Positions 11,326-23,090 of a stretch of DNA of 64,000 bases are shown piece after piece (the first letter of the stretch is position 1; every line of letters begins with the position of its first letter). Source of the stretch: Pyrenochaeta sp. MPI-SDFR-AT-0127. Taxonomy: Eukaryota > Ascomycota > Dothideomycetes > Pleosporales > Cucurbitariaceae. The translations under genes were made by a program, and so were the position numbers. The DNA lies in the NCBI GenBank assembly GCA_020747015.1, contig JAGTJM010000018.1, positions 558,001-622,000 on the forward strand, written 5' to 3'. Below the pieces are notes generated by a model. It did not search any database and was not told where the DNA came from. It worked only from the letters and a program-made list of their open reading frames with translations.

Positions 11326-13032
11326 ATGACTTTCAAGGCACTAGTGTTGTTTACTTACGGGGCGATTAGTGCCCCTGCCGAGCCAGTGAAACTCACCATT
11401 CCCGACGCTCCCCCATCAGGCACGCAGACGCTTGATGGCTCTTTCCAGGGGTATTCGATGGAAATGGCGTCATTTGTAAATATCGCTGGAAATATATCGT
11501 ACGTTTAAGCTCGAAGTAGCCAAAGCTAGCTAACAACTTGATGCAGCTCCCCAAACAAACTTTCGTACCAGATGCTACAAAACCTCAAAGAGATCACTGG
11601 GTCTGCAGCTCACATTCGAGTCGGCGGTACAACCGCCAATCACGCAACCTGGGTTCCCAATCAACATGAAGCCATCATACAGAATTTTGCTATCCCAGGA
11701 GCTGATCAGCCTGCAAATGTCACTCTAGGACCGAGTTACATTGAGTCATTCAAAACATTTCCAAAAGGTACAAAATACACTATCGGTGTAACTTTTGATA
11801 GCGGCTCCAAGGGCGAGGATGGAACGGTTACAGAGGCTGCAGCGTTCTACGAAGGACTTGGAGACGACTTGTTTGCTCTCGAGGTGGGCAATGAGTTTGA
11901 TGGTTTGTGCCACTCCACTTTCCGTCATCACGGAGAAACATTTTAACGATAAGTGTTTTAGTCTTTCCAGTTGATCGAAACACGACCACGTGGTCGATAC
12001 AAAAGTTTGTACCAGAATGGCTGGATCGCACTGCCGCCATTGTAAGGCGCGTGATTCCCAAAGGTCGATCACCCAAGATTTTCCAAGCGGGTAATTTTGT
12101 GGCCCCAGGAACCGTCAATAGCGACTTGACTTGGACTGCACAGAACGCCATAGATCTTGGCACTACGTCGACTGGACTAGCAAAAACGTACTGTACACAC
12201 CAGTACTTTGGAGCAGCCTGCCGTCCTGTAAAGCCAACTTTGGCAGGCAGTATCATGAACCGGACAGAGTTGAATAGGATGATGAAGTATCATGAAGGTG
12301 CGGCTGCTTATTCTGTATCGAAGGGTCTCCCGTATGTGATTGGTGAAACGAACTCCATCGCTGTAAGTATCACCATGTTTCATTCTCACATAACGTGTTG
12401 GACAACTAATGATTATTTTTCATCAGTGCCAGGGACTGGCTGGTGTATCTGACGTCTTCGGTGCATCACTCTGGTCCATTGATTACGCCCTGTATGCCGC
12501 TGCTATTAACGTCTCCAGTATATATTGGCATATGGGAACAGGGTACCGCTACGCAGCCTGGCAAGCAACCCAGAATGGCACGACAGCTCCTGGACCTCGA
12601 CCTCTCTACTATGGGAACCTATTTATTGCTACCGCTCTTGGAGGTGCAAACAAGCAAGTCGTCACCGTAGTTAACACGACCACGCTAGCTGGCTATGCCA
12701 TATACTCTGCCTCTCGCCCTCGGCATCGTTCGGAGCTTCAAAGCATTGTACTCGTGAATTTAGAGATCTTCAATTCTACGGCGACCTCGGCAGAGAAGCG
12801 GCCTAGTGTCGATTTCCAGCTCCCGGACAACTGTGGAGGTAAAGATTCTAAACCCAATGTACGCCGCTTGTCAGCTGCAGGTGCGGAGGTTAAGGATGGC
12901 ATCTCATTCTCTAAACGTACTGTATCGCTTAATGGCAAGATTGATGGCAAGGAGATCACTGAGCGAGTGGTCGGAAATACAGTCACTGTGAAGGCTAGTG
13001 AGGCTATCATTATCTCATTCAGAGGTCAGTAG
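11326..13032 (+). CDS. Glycoside hydrolase family 79 beta-glucuronidase-like (511 aa)
   Basis: Four exons, 11326..11498, 11547..11902, 11962..12362 and 12427..13032, 512 codons. The (beta/alpha)8 barrel part carries the two catalytic acids in family context: acid/base Glu174 in VGNEFD and nucleophile Glu305 in VIGETNS. IRVGGTTANHATW and THQYFG are also typical. The C-terminal 200 residues form the beta domain found in GH79 enzymes. The first 20 residues are mildly hydrophobic and could be a signal peptide. The known activity is release of glucuronic acid or 4-O-methylglucuronic acid from glycans. In this neighbourhood it might instead act on a glycosylated metabolite, but a bystander role is equally possible. 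Confidence 0.9.
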
Positions 13033-13438
13033 TATACGGCCAAATACAACTTATTAATTATGTACATTTATCGTAAGACTGTGGAATATTTGAAGTTGAT
13101 TACAATTCAGGCAGCTAATGAACAACACTTCATACACGTAGCTAAATATTCTACCTAGTTAGACTACTTTATAAAGTTAGATATATATCGTTTGAGACTG
13201 TACATAGCGTTTAGGAGCTATAAGTATAAAAGTTGAGGATAACTCCTTTCTCTGTAGATGTGCTTTATCGCTTGATAGCATTGTTGATAGTAAGAAGTTG
13301 ACTGAGCAAGGGAACGGAAATGGGTTTTGATTGTTTGAGACTCTACTGTAAAACATCGCACTGCTTACTTTACCACCGCCAACTTTGTTCGTCATCGGTA
13401 TAAGATCGACACAAATACCGCTCTAGTCTTTGATCCAT
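13033..13438. other. Short convergent spacer
   Basis: AT-rich spacer between the 3' ends of the GH79 and AYR1-like genes. No gene seen. Confidence 0.5.
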
Positions 13439-14730
13439 CTACTTCGAAGCTCGTTGAGCATGAGCTTGTTTTAACTTTCTTAAATTGAACCAATCCCACA
13501 AGGTAGAATCCTGGTATGTATCAGAGGTGTGTCTCAGCCTTTGACTACATGCATTGCTTACCCATACTGTGCGCCAACCGAAGATGTCATAAAACCACGT
13601 CAGCCTAGTGTAGCTTCCATACCAAAACCACGCCTGTGGTTTGGACTTCAAGCTTTCGGCAACGACATTTGCCGCATAGTCAAATCGGTCAGTCGCTCCC
13701 TCTATTAAACATATCAGCTTTACACCAAATATTATGTACTAACGGATAAATCTTACGTGGGATGCGAGTCACATGTGCTTTAAATTCATCCGCGAGGGGG
13801 GAGTAGTAAGAGCCTGCCGGATAGATGTCAGAAAAGAGAGTATGAATCACCTAAGAAGAAGGTTTTTACCTTCAGGAAGTTCTCTGTGTGCATCGTTCTT
13901 CAGAATATTGGTGCTTACTTCACCAGAAATGACCTAGACATAATTGGAGTCAACATGTGGAAATATCATAACCAGTAAATGCATACCGTAATGACTCTGA
14001 CACTAAGCGAAGAATAATCATTAGTAGCATTTCAAGGGACTGTACTTGATATAACTCACTCAAACGGCGCCATCTCGACGCGAAGAGTATTTCCCCAATG
14101 GGCTAGAGCTGCCTTTGTAGCATTGTATGACGCTACGTTGTATTCTGTCAAATACATCATCACTGTGTTATCTCAAGAAACTTACAGCCGTAAAGGTATG
14201 GTATCACTCCGCCAATGGAACCAATGTTCACAATGCTACCTTTAGCTTCAATGAGCATACCGTGAAAGTGGTGTACCATGCGCATTGGACCGAAAACGTT
14301 GATGTCAAACATGCGCTGCACTGCAGCGACATCTGTGTCAATAGCTGTCATAGTGTATGCTATACCACTATGTTTGTTAACAATATCGATCTAGAACTAA
14401 TCAAAGAAAATAACGTACGCGCAATTTACAAGTACATGTAGGTTCCCGCCTGTAAGTTTTTGTATGTTGGCTTTAAGCTCCAGAATTGACTTTTCAGATG
14501 TTACATCCAAGGCAAAGAACGTGATTCCGGCCTCTGTGAGATGATCGCTAGCTTCAGAAGGAAGCACGGTGGCGATGGCGTGCAATCCCTTGCGGCTATA
14601 CTCTGTAACGAGAGCCTCACCAATTCCACCACGCCCACACCTACACAAAACAGAATAAGCGATTGCTAATAAGAAGGCCAATTAAGGCTAGTTACCCAGT
14701 TACAAGCGCGAATTGTTTTTCAGTCGGCAT
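13439..14730 (-). CDS. AYR1-like short-chain dehydrogenase (303 aa, eight exons)
   Basis: Exons complement(13439..13701, 13757..13813, 13870..13933, 13987..14002, 14060..14132, 14186..14367, 14419..14640, 14696..14730), 304 codons. All junctions are GT-AG and in phase, including a 16-nt exon (13987..14002). Motifs: LVTGCGRGGIG at residues 9-19, NCAG, YNATK active site, then a C-terminal part with a Trp/Tyr-rich segment (WFWYG). This is the layout of 1-acyldihydroxyacetone-phosphate reductase-like SDRs, a group often found in fungal metabolite clusters. The expected role is NADPH-dependent keto reduction or alcohol oxidation; the substrate is unknown. The unusually high intron density contrasts with its neighbours. 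Confidence 0.85.
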
Positions 14731-15486
14731 TTTGCAAATGATGCTTGATGCATTCGTTTAGAGACTCTATCAACCGCACAACATAGAGAATTTTGAAGTA
14801 TTTGAACCAACAGTAGACAGAAAAAGTCAAGTCAAGATCTATTGTAAGCATGATTTTGGTTATTACTCCGAGGTTCGTCTAGACAGGGGAGAATTTAGAG
14901 TGTTTTCGAGAACCAGCAATTGGGGCCGACTCCACCCACGGAATTTATTCACACCGGACGGCTCGACTTCGTTGGTCATCTCATGGGCCATGACGGAGTG
15001 CGGTAATACAGTATTTGTTGTGTGACGATTCAGTTTTTAATATCGCATCTGGACATTCTCAAAGTCCGGTAGATACAATAGGCTGCATGCGGGGTAAGTA
15101 TTGGATGCGGGATACCAAGCTATGTCGGTACTGGCCAACAACATTGCACGTTCCTAAATTTCTGAAGCACGGCTTTACTCATCGGAGATCTTAATATCTG
15201 ATCTGAATGATATCCCAATTGCCATTATGATATGTGGAATCGTCTTGTCAATGCTAGACTGAGTTGACTAAATAAGTTTGCGATTTCGGCATGTGCCTAA
15301 TCCTTGAAAGGATAGGCCTAAGACATTTGAGAAAAAGCTCGCTATTGGGGTTTGCAATTAAATTAAAGTGACTGCTTTCTGCCTGCAGGATGTGGTTTTG
15401 ATAATCGTCTTTGTCTGAAAAGCAAACAGCCCACCTACCAACCGAAAGCTACGCTCAACACCCGCTTCCCATTCAGGTGACCAAGG
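14731..15486. other. Divergent promoter region, no gene seen
   Basis: Shared upstream region of the AYR1-like SDR (leftward) and P450 (rightward). It contains a GTCTAGAC palindrome around 14877 and CCGAC/CGG triplets near 14930-14970. No coding frame of note. Confidence 0.5.
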
Positions 15487-17418
15487 ATGAATAGTTTTGC
15501 TATACTTATTTTAATTGGGGTCATAATCTGGCAACTGAATAAGGTGGGCAGGAGACCCAAAGACTATCCACCAGGTCCACCGACACTACCTTTGCTTGGT
15601 AACTTACACCAGATTCCGGACACAAAACGTCACATACAGTTCGAGAAGTGGGCTCGCCAGTATGGGCCAGTCTTTTCACTAATGCTTGGTACCAAAGCCA
15701 TGGTAGTGCTAAACTCTGACCAAGCTATCAAAGACTTGGTTGATAAGCGAGGCGCAATTTATTCTTCAAGACCTGATGCATATATCGCGCAAGATATTTT
15801 GAGTGGAGGGCTTCGAGTCCTATTCATGGTACGTACCCCACGAGAAATTGATATTATAATGCCGATGGGCCGCAGTAGCGTGCCGCTGATCAATCCGAAA
15901 TAGCCAAACTCTCCCACCGGGGTCTGGAAAATGGTTCGGAAATTTCTTCATCAGATCCTCAGCGTATCTGCTGCCCGCACGTATGTACCATACCAAGACC
16001 TCGAAAACAAGGCGATGCTCCTTGGTATGCTAGAGAGCCCAAACAATTTTATAGAGCACCTCAGACGATACACGGCATCTCTCACGACTCAAATGACCTT
16101 TGGCTTTCGTACTACAAGCATCGATGATCCAAGATTTAAGCAGGCATTCGATGTATGTTTCACTTGCCTAGTAGCTATCCAAATTAATTTGGTTTTAGAT
16201 TTTTGATCGCAGCTCAGAACTCATTGCGTCCAGAGTAAGTAATGCTTGGTATATAGGTTCAGATCAAATTGCGTTGTTGACGCTAATCCTACTTAAAGAC
16301 AGCCGCAATGTTAGATTTGCTGCCAATCTTAAGACAACTACCGGACATCTTACTGCCTATAAAGAAGGAGGGGAAAAAAATCCATCAAAATGAGCGTAAA
16401 TTATTTCGTAACTATTATTTGGAAACAAAAGAGCAGCTAAAAGTTGGAAGAGCAAAGGTAAGTTAATTCGGAGTGTAACGTCTCAAGATTACTGACACCT
16501 GAACGATATAGCCATGTGTCTGCAAAGATCTTGTTCAGATGCAAGCCAAGGAAGGATTCACAGATGATCTAGCTGCTTATATCAGTGGATCAGTCTTGCA
16601 AGCCGGCTCAGAGACCACAGCCAGTATTCTTGTTGGCTTCGTCCAAGCAATGATTATCTGGCCTGAGATTGCTAAAGCTGCACAGCGAGAGCTAGATCGA
16701 GTGTGTGGAGATCGTCTCCCTGATCTGAATGACGTACCTAATCTACCATATATACGAGCTTGTGCCAAAGAAAGCTTACGCTGGATGCCAGGATTCTTCT
16801 TGGGTATACCGCATGCTGTCACCAAGGATGATTCTTACATGGGATATCGAATACCCAAGGGTGCAATTGTAATACTTAATGTTTGGTGAGATGAGCTCTG
16901 GCACAAATTAGTAGATTTCGTATTTTGAAACTAACTTAGCTTTCAGGGGTATACACATGGACCCTAAGAGACACCCAGATCCAAGAAAATTCGAGCCCAT
17001 GCGGTACATTCATGATGACCAGTCATCATTAGATGCAGCAAATAATCCAGACGCTAGCCAGCGCGACCATTTTGTATTCGGCGCAGGTAGGCGTAGGTGC
17101 CAGGGCATGCACATTGCCGATCGGTCGATTTATTTAGCCATTTCTCGTTTATTATGGGCATTTGACTTCAAGAGAGCTGTGGATCCCAAAACCCAGCAAG
17201 AGATAATTCCCAGCATGGATGATCTCGCTGACGGTATGATGTCGTTGCCTCATCCTTTTGAGGCGAAAATAGCGCCTAGAAGTGCACACAAAGCCCAATG
17301 TATCAGAGAAGAATGGGCAGAAGTTTCTAAACTGCTCGATGGAGTAGGGCAGTGGAAAGAAGTACCAAAAGGGTTGATATGGAATGACGAGCAAGCTCAG
17401 GCAGCCGATCTAATATAG
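15487..17418 (+). CDS. Cytochrome P450 monooxygenase (543 aa)
   Basis: Six exons, 15487..15828, 15904..16152, 16199..16234, 16299..16457, 16512..16885 and 16947..17418, 544 codons. N-terminal membrane anchor (residues 1-17), then the proline hinge PPGPPTLPLLGN, I-helix AGSETT, the ExxR pair at Glu349/Arg352 (KESLRW), FEPMRY, and the haem loop FGAGRRRCQG with Cys438 as thiolate ligand. Length and motifs are those of fungal microsomal P450s of the O-methylsterigmatocystin-oxidoreductase-like kind. It should hydroxylate or epoxidise a cluster intermediate at the ER membrane with a reductase partner. It is tail-to-tail with a BBE-type oxidase. All key residues are present. Confidence 0.92.
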
Positions 17419-17573
17419 TACAGCACGAACTCACAGTTCATCTCTGGTGATCATTGGAACTGGGATAGTTCTTTGGTTGTTGTATTCGAATATCATGAAG
17501 ATATTTATATAGACTACCCATTCGCAGCAAGGGGAGCGATGAATACATAAAATCTCATTGCATCTGTCCTTCT

Positions 17574-19344
17574 CTATGGGTACTGAGTTGGCAACCCATT
17601 ATTATAATTGAAAACTTGCTGTGGATCCCATATCTTCTTGAGCGATGCTAGCCGAGGTAGCTTTTCTTTGCTGTAAATCTGCTCCAACTTCTCATCACCA
17701 TGGGCATAACTAACAAAGACAGTGAGCTCTGGATACCCAGATGTAGCTACAAGATCTTTCCGAAGTTCCAGCCCTAGAGCGGTTGATGCGGCCTCTGTGA
17801 CATTATCTCCCTCTTCGAAAACCACATTATAATTACTGTGTGATCAAATCGTTAGTCTTGTCTATATACAATAATTTAATGAGCGTTGGGCAACACTTGA
17901 ATGTGTATGATGAGAATTCTTACATATATCCCGTCGAATCTCTCCAAGGAAATGCAGTCTGGTCAAGAGGCACAGCCGCCATGGCTTGGTTTGGGAAAAA
18001 CTCATATCCAAGGTAGCTATTTCGCCCGCGAGGATAGTTGGCAAAGAAGTCAACCATTTTAGTGAATGATGTTTTGTAGGTTGTGGCGGAATATTGCTTC
18101 AGATTCCAGCTGTAGAGATTCCGTGGAAATCCGGGTGCACAGATTGCATCCATGCCGATCCCAAATATATCACTTATGAGTTGAGTCCATTTTCGCGTTT
18201 CGAGTAAGGTGATCTCAAGACCAAAGTTCAGTATCGGCGCTAAGGCTTTGCGTGCTGCCTCTTCATGCCCTTTATAAGTCCACTGTACCTGAGCTTGTGT
18301 CTGTTGGAACGGTCAGCGGTCAGATATTGTCCTTTAAATGCGAAAACAATAGAACACTTGCCCTATTGGAGGTAGAATTGTAGTTGATGAACATGAATGA
18401 GGCTAATTCCGCTGGTATTGGACTCATTCGTTCTAGAAGCTCGAAGTACTCAGACTCTCTGCCTGATGGAACAATGAACTCGCCGACGAAAATATCCCCA
18501 TCGTCAGTCAACGGGTGAGCCTCGTAGGTGGCGGACGTAATGATGCCGAAGTTTGATCCTGCCCCGCGAATTGCCCAAAATAGATCAGGATGAGAGTCTT
18601 CTGACACGTGGATTATCTCGCCCTTAGCCGTTACCATACGCACAGATACGAGAGCATCTATAACTAAGCCATAGGAACCCTGGTATCGTCCAACGCCGCC
18701 TCCTACTGTGACGCCGATCAGGCTAGGACAGGGACAACTCCCGGTTTCTGATGGATATAAACATGAAGAATTAAGGTTGTGCTGACGATTTGGGGACTTT
18801 ACTTACGAATGGTGAGACCAGCGTCAAACAGGGGCTGAATCACTTCACCAATAGTCACTCCAGGACCCACAGTCAGCGTTCCGCTCGTCGCGTTGACTTC
18901 TAGAGTATCAAGTCGACTAAGGTCAATAGCTAGACCATTTTGAAGATTCTTATAGGTGGTAGTATACCCATGACGGCCCCCGGTGGCGAGGAACGAGATG
19001 TTGTTGCCGGTTGCATATTTCACCTAGGACGAGTAAGTCGTTAGCTTTACGGGCATGATGTCGGGGTTACCAACAATATTCGCAAGATCATTCTCGTTGG
19101 CTGGGCTAATCGCAGCACTATAAGTCGGCGCACTAAAAGTGGTCCACCGTTCCGTTGCGTTGGAAAAGATCGCTGACCCAGGAAATGAAATCGTTGTTGC
19201 GCTTGACCAATTGTCACTGCGCTTGGCAAGCATGTGGCCCAGATCAGCTCGATTGGCGAGTCGAGAGATCGCTGCAGCATCATTTATACAGAGTGAAAAA
19301 AGTGATAATAGTAATCCAGCATAAAATTGCGTTACAGAAGGCAT
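17574..19344 (-). CDS. BBE-type FAD-linked oxidoreductase 1 (about 505 aa)
   Basis: Five exons, complement(17574..17835, 17924..18300, 18356..18747, 18807..19023, 19075..19344). An N-terminal signal peptide is evident (LLLSLFSLCINDAAA). The FAD_binding_4 domain has His108 in GGRHG and Cys167 in GSCPCPSLIG, the pair used for bicovalent flavin attachment in berberine-bridge enzymes, then VTVGGGVGR and RGAGSNFGI. The C-terminal BBE segment ends PQQVFNYNNG. Two donor sites are weak: GTTGGT for intron 1, and GTTCTA (or GTGTTC with a shifted acceptor at 18293) for intron 3. The oxidase is expected in the secretory path and would use O2. It shares a 734-nt promoter with the small cupin gene. Confidence 0.86.
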
Positions 19345-20078
19345 GTTAATTGTATCAAGTTAGCTGTATATTGAGGTGAAACAATAGACAACGAAGAGAA
19401 TTAAGTGTTGCCAAGGTAGGAACATAGGATATATATACGTCCGTTTAGCACCCTAATGATTATTACATAAATCTTTGAGACAGAGCTTCGACTTTGAATG
19501 TCGTCCGTGTGTTTGTGGCTGATATGACGGGTAAGCAAGAGCGGATTAGGAACATGAGCCGCCACAGGAGCGGGCCGAAGCACATCAACCTCTCATGGGA
19601 TTTTGAATGTTTTCAAGACAAGTGCACAATTCAAGATGATTTTTGGTCAAATCTCAGAAACCAGAGGCACTATCGTCTATGATGCTGTAATTCTTAAGAA
19701 GAAAATGCCCTACGTGTTCAGCGGCATGTGGGCCAGACAAGGCTGTGGAACCTAGAATTGATGCAAGAGGCCTTATCAGCGGCACATAGTAGTGTCTCAC
19801 CACATGTGGGCCGGAGCCCCGCAAAACAAATCTCGGGGTTTCTAATTTATGTGCTGACCGCTCATCAATTACTTATTTTCCCGCCATAGGAGTTCCCACA
19901 TCTGCATGGCGTGACATCGACCGCTACAGAAGATCATCTAGCCGCAGGCTTTCTGCATCGGCAGAGAGAATAATGGTGTTAACCAGTTTCTCTTAAACAC
20001 TTACTTATAAGGCGAAGAGAAATGAGATAATGCGGCTTTGAATGTCTGGAAACCAGATAAACGACACCATTAAACAAA
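19345..20078. promoter_or_regulatory. Divergent promoter of BBE oxidase 1 and the small cupin
   Basis: No gene seen. A TATATATCC element (minus strand, 19428-19437) lies about 85 nt upstream of the BBE start. The rest holds no clear coding frame. Confidence 0.45.
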
Positions 20079-20898
20079 ATGGTTCAACCATGGCAACTAT
20101 GGCTCTCGCCACGTCCATTACGGCGCACCAAAACCCCTGTTGAGCGCCGGATGATGGCTCCAGAAGATGCAGCACTCTTTGAATACATATACCAAGATGA
20201 TGGCCGTCTTGTTGTAAAGGAAACACACTATGCAGACAGCCTAGCTGTACGTGAGGGACGTTCTGGCCCCCCACTGTAGGTCTCGGTACCCCTTCATCTT
20301 TAAGTTATGGGTCCAGTTTATCAGCGTACAGACATATTCACATTCGACAAACTGAGTACTTCAAAGTATTACAGGGGAGGCTTGCTGCAGTTAGGAATGG
20401 GAAGGAGGTTGTTCTTACGAAAGACGATGGCCTCCTCGAGATTCCGGCTGGTACACGGTAAGTTTCCATGATTGAGGTCTCGTTATTGTTATATTGCATC
20501 TAAATGGAGACTAGGCATCGATTTTGGGCACATTTCCCGGTGACGGAAGATCTGATCTTCGAGGTCTGGCCAATGCCCCAAGGATTAGACCCAAGCTTCG
20601 ACGAAAAGTTCTTGCGCAATTACCTAGGCTATATTAGGGATTGTGAACAACAGAAGATTGCGCTTTCTTTCTTTCAGATGGCATTATTAGGGTCGAGTGG
20701 TGACACGCTCCTGATATGCCCTCCTTTCTGGGTTCCTTTGTGGATCCTGAAGCTAGCACAATTTGTGGCGGGCGACATTATAGGAGGTTTAATATTAGGG
20801 TGAGACGTCCAGTATATGATTCCTATTGTTCCCAAGGCTGACCTTGATCGTTCCATAGGTACCAGTCAAACTACTCTGAATACAACCCAAAGCATTAA
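20079..20898 (+). CDS. Small RmlC-type cupin protein (215 aa, four exons)
   Basis: Exons 20079..20275, 20332..20457, 20515..20799 and 20859..20898; all GT-AG, 216 codons. No single frame shows the gene; it appears only after splicing. The joined protein has cupin motif 1 with the metal-ligand pattern HIHIRQTEYF at residues 67-76, then FKVLQG, then motif 2 with IPAGTRHRFW. A hydrophobic segment follows near residues 175-200 (PLWILKLAQF...IIGGLIL), and the protein ends YSEYNPKH. Cupins of this layout recur in fungal metabolite clusters as isomerases, cyclases or oxygenases. The His-x-His...Glu and later His ligands are kept, so a metal-binding active form is likely. It is divergent from BBE oxidase 1. 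Confidence 0.82.
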
Positions 20899-21996
20899 CG
20901 TGGCTCTTACGGAAATATGTTAACGATGTATTGATGGTACCAACGAAATTTTGGGACTCAAAGTCCTAACGTGAACCGTCTCGATATCCTAGAGCTGTTG
21001 CTTTTTGATCTCTTTTGACTTACTCACTACGACCAAGATCTAACCTAACCTTCTAAGTGTAAGGATAACGGAATTTCATGCAGATGCCACCCTGGGTTTT
21101 ATCGTTGAACACCTGATGGATACACGTTCGGATTTTTTGAGTAATTATGAAATCGTGATGTTCTAGGGCGATGGGGAACCTTTGTGCCGGACACCCAACC
21201 GGCTGCGACTAACATCAGACTCTAGTGCATTATAGATACAATGCTCGGAAAGCATCATCCTGTCCCTAGCCCGCCATGAATCGCAGTGTCAAAATATGGT
21301 CTGTGATTAATCTTACAACATACCGAGTGATCTATGTGAACCTCAAGCCACGACATTATTACACACTTTTAGTGTGTGGCTGCGCACGGACCGGAGTTTT
21401 ACAGAGTCCATTTGGGCGCAGTCAACGTGGGGTTATCAGCAGCCTTGCTGTTTCCGCGCTCAAGCCAAATCCGCACCGGTAACCTTATATGCATGTAAGA
21501 CTCATCCGCTCTTTATGGGCAATTTTTCCCCATACGAAACCATGTTCGGCTCCCTCCGCTTTGGGGGTGTGTTGACCGGTGAGCGGGCTTATCAACCACA
21601 AGCCACCTGACCTTAGCCTAATTATACGATTACGGAAATTACGGGGAACAGAGTGAGAGTTGCATTAGAATTTTCTGGAAAATAAAAGACAGGACCCAAA
21701 AAAGAAGCAAGAAACGTGGCCCGATCTAGGCCATTCTAGCGTCAACTTGACCTCTTATCCGTTGATCGATAATGGAATAGTACAATAGGTAAGCCGGATA
21801 GTCGCCGCGTCCGCATTATCAGGGGTTCCAGTCTTAATCCTGTAGGTAGTCCAAGGATTCATACTCATATTCCACCCGCATTAAGAAGAAATAAATTCAT
21901 TCAACAAAAAAAGTCCTACCAACCAAAATGTATCACTTTCAAAACCCCACCACACGAGCTTAAGATATTATCGACAGAGAGATACCATCATATGTT
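20899..21996. other. Convergent intergenic region, no gene seen
   Basis: Between the 3' ends of the cupin and the next SDR. Short frames at 21276-21610 have no family-like features. Confidence 0.5.
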
Positions 21997-23090
21997 CTAC
22001 GATAGGCTGGAAAACCCACTGACAATTTCTTGTACTCCAGCAAATGAAAATTCGTTCATAGTTTCCTCGTAGAGCCTCTTTGCGACTTCGGTCTGTTGCA
22101 ATTGGTAGGCTAATGGTGCCATACTAACACGAGAAAACTTAGTGGACGTCTTCAAGGGGCAAAATGTTTGACTTACGGCTGAATTTTTGCATCTTCAATG
22201 TACTGGCCATGCGACTCTTGGCCAAGGGTTGTTACTGCGTGGACAAAAGTACGAGCCCCAACACTGCACTCCCGCCCAATTAGCCAATACGCCAGATCTA
22301 AGATTTTACGAGCTATTCCGGAGAATTGACGACCCAAGCTCGAGCCCCGGCAAAGTCCACAGTTTGCAAATGATATGGTGACGACAGAAGAGGGAACATG
22401 TTTCGCTAACTCGCTCAAAAACAATTGTCCGAGCAATTTCGATGACCCATAACGCTCTGTATCATCCCAGTGCTTCATTTCCTCTTTAAAAACAGGTAGT
22501 AGCGGCTCAGAATCCCGCTCCTCAAACCTGGCCCAAGATGCAACATCGGAGTTCACCACGACGATGCGTCCCATCTCTTTCCCTACCTTCTTGTCCCTGA
22601 TTATCGGCAGCAAGAGTAGTATGAGAAGAACGTTAGAGAGATAATTGACTTGAATGGATTCTTCAAAGCCCGTTGAGCTGAAGTCCTCAGTGACCTTCCA
22701 AATTCCGGCATTAAGGACTGCTATGTCGAGATGCTCCAATCCTTTGGCTCGATTGATGAAATCGGAGATCGAAGAGTATGACAAGAGATCCAATTCCCAG
22801 ACTTCAATCATGCTAGCTGATACAAGCTTTTGATCGCAAGCGAGGCTCTCTCGGGCCTCCTCACCCTTTTTTTTATCACGGACCGCAATAATGACTTTAC
22901 ACCCTAACGCCAAGAGCTGACGCGCTGTCTCTAAGCCTAGTCCCCCATTTGCCCCTGTTACAATTGCAGTCTTTCCTGTTAGGTCCGCTTGAGAAGGAAG
23001 GACTTGTGGGGGCGCAACAAACAGCTGGCGATAAAGGAAATGAAGTTTGCCCGCCCTCGTCTCGGGTGAGATGGTAAATTCTGGTGTCAT
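21997..23090 (-). CDS. Short-chain dehydrogenase, retinol-dehydrogenase-like (346 aa)
   Basis: Two exons, complement(21997..22123, 22177..23090), 347 codons. The second exon, starting at an ordinary TTAG acceptor, adds about 40 residues (MAPLAYQLQQ...SGFSSLS) that a single-frame reading would miss. Motifs: TGANGGLG at residues 45-52, LNAG, VVVNSDV, and the YGSSK active site. This is the layout of the retinol-dehydrogenase/TIC32-like SDRs seen repeatedly in fungal polyketide clusters as ketoreductases or alcohol oxidases. The substrate is unknown. It is divergent from BBE oxidase 2. Confidence 0.87.
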
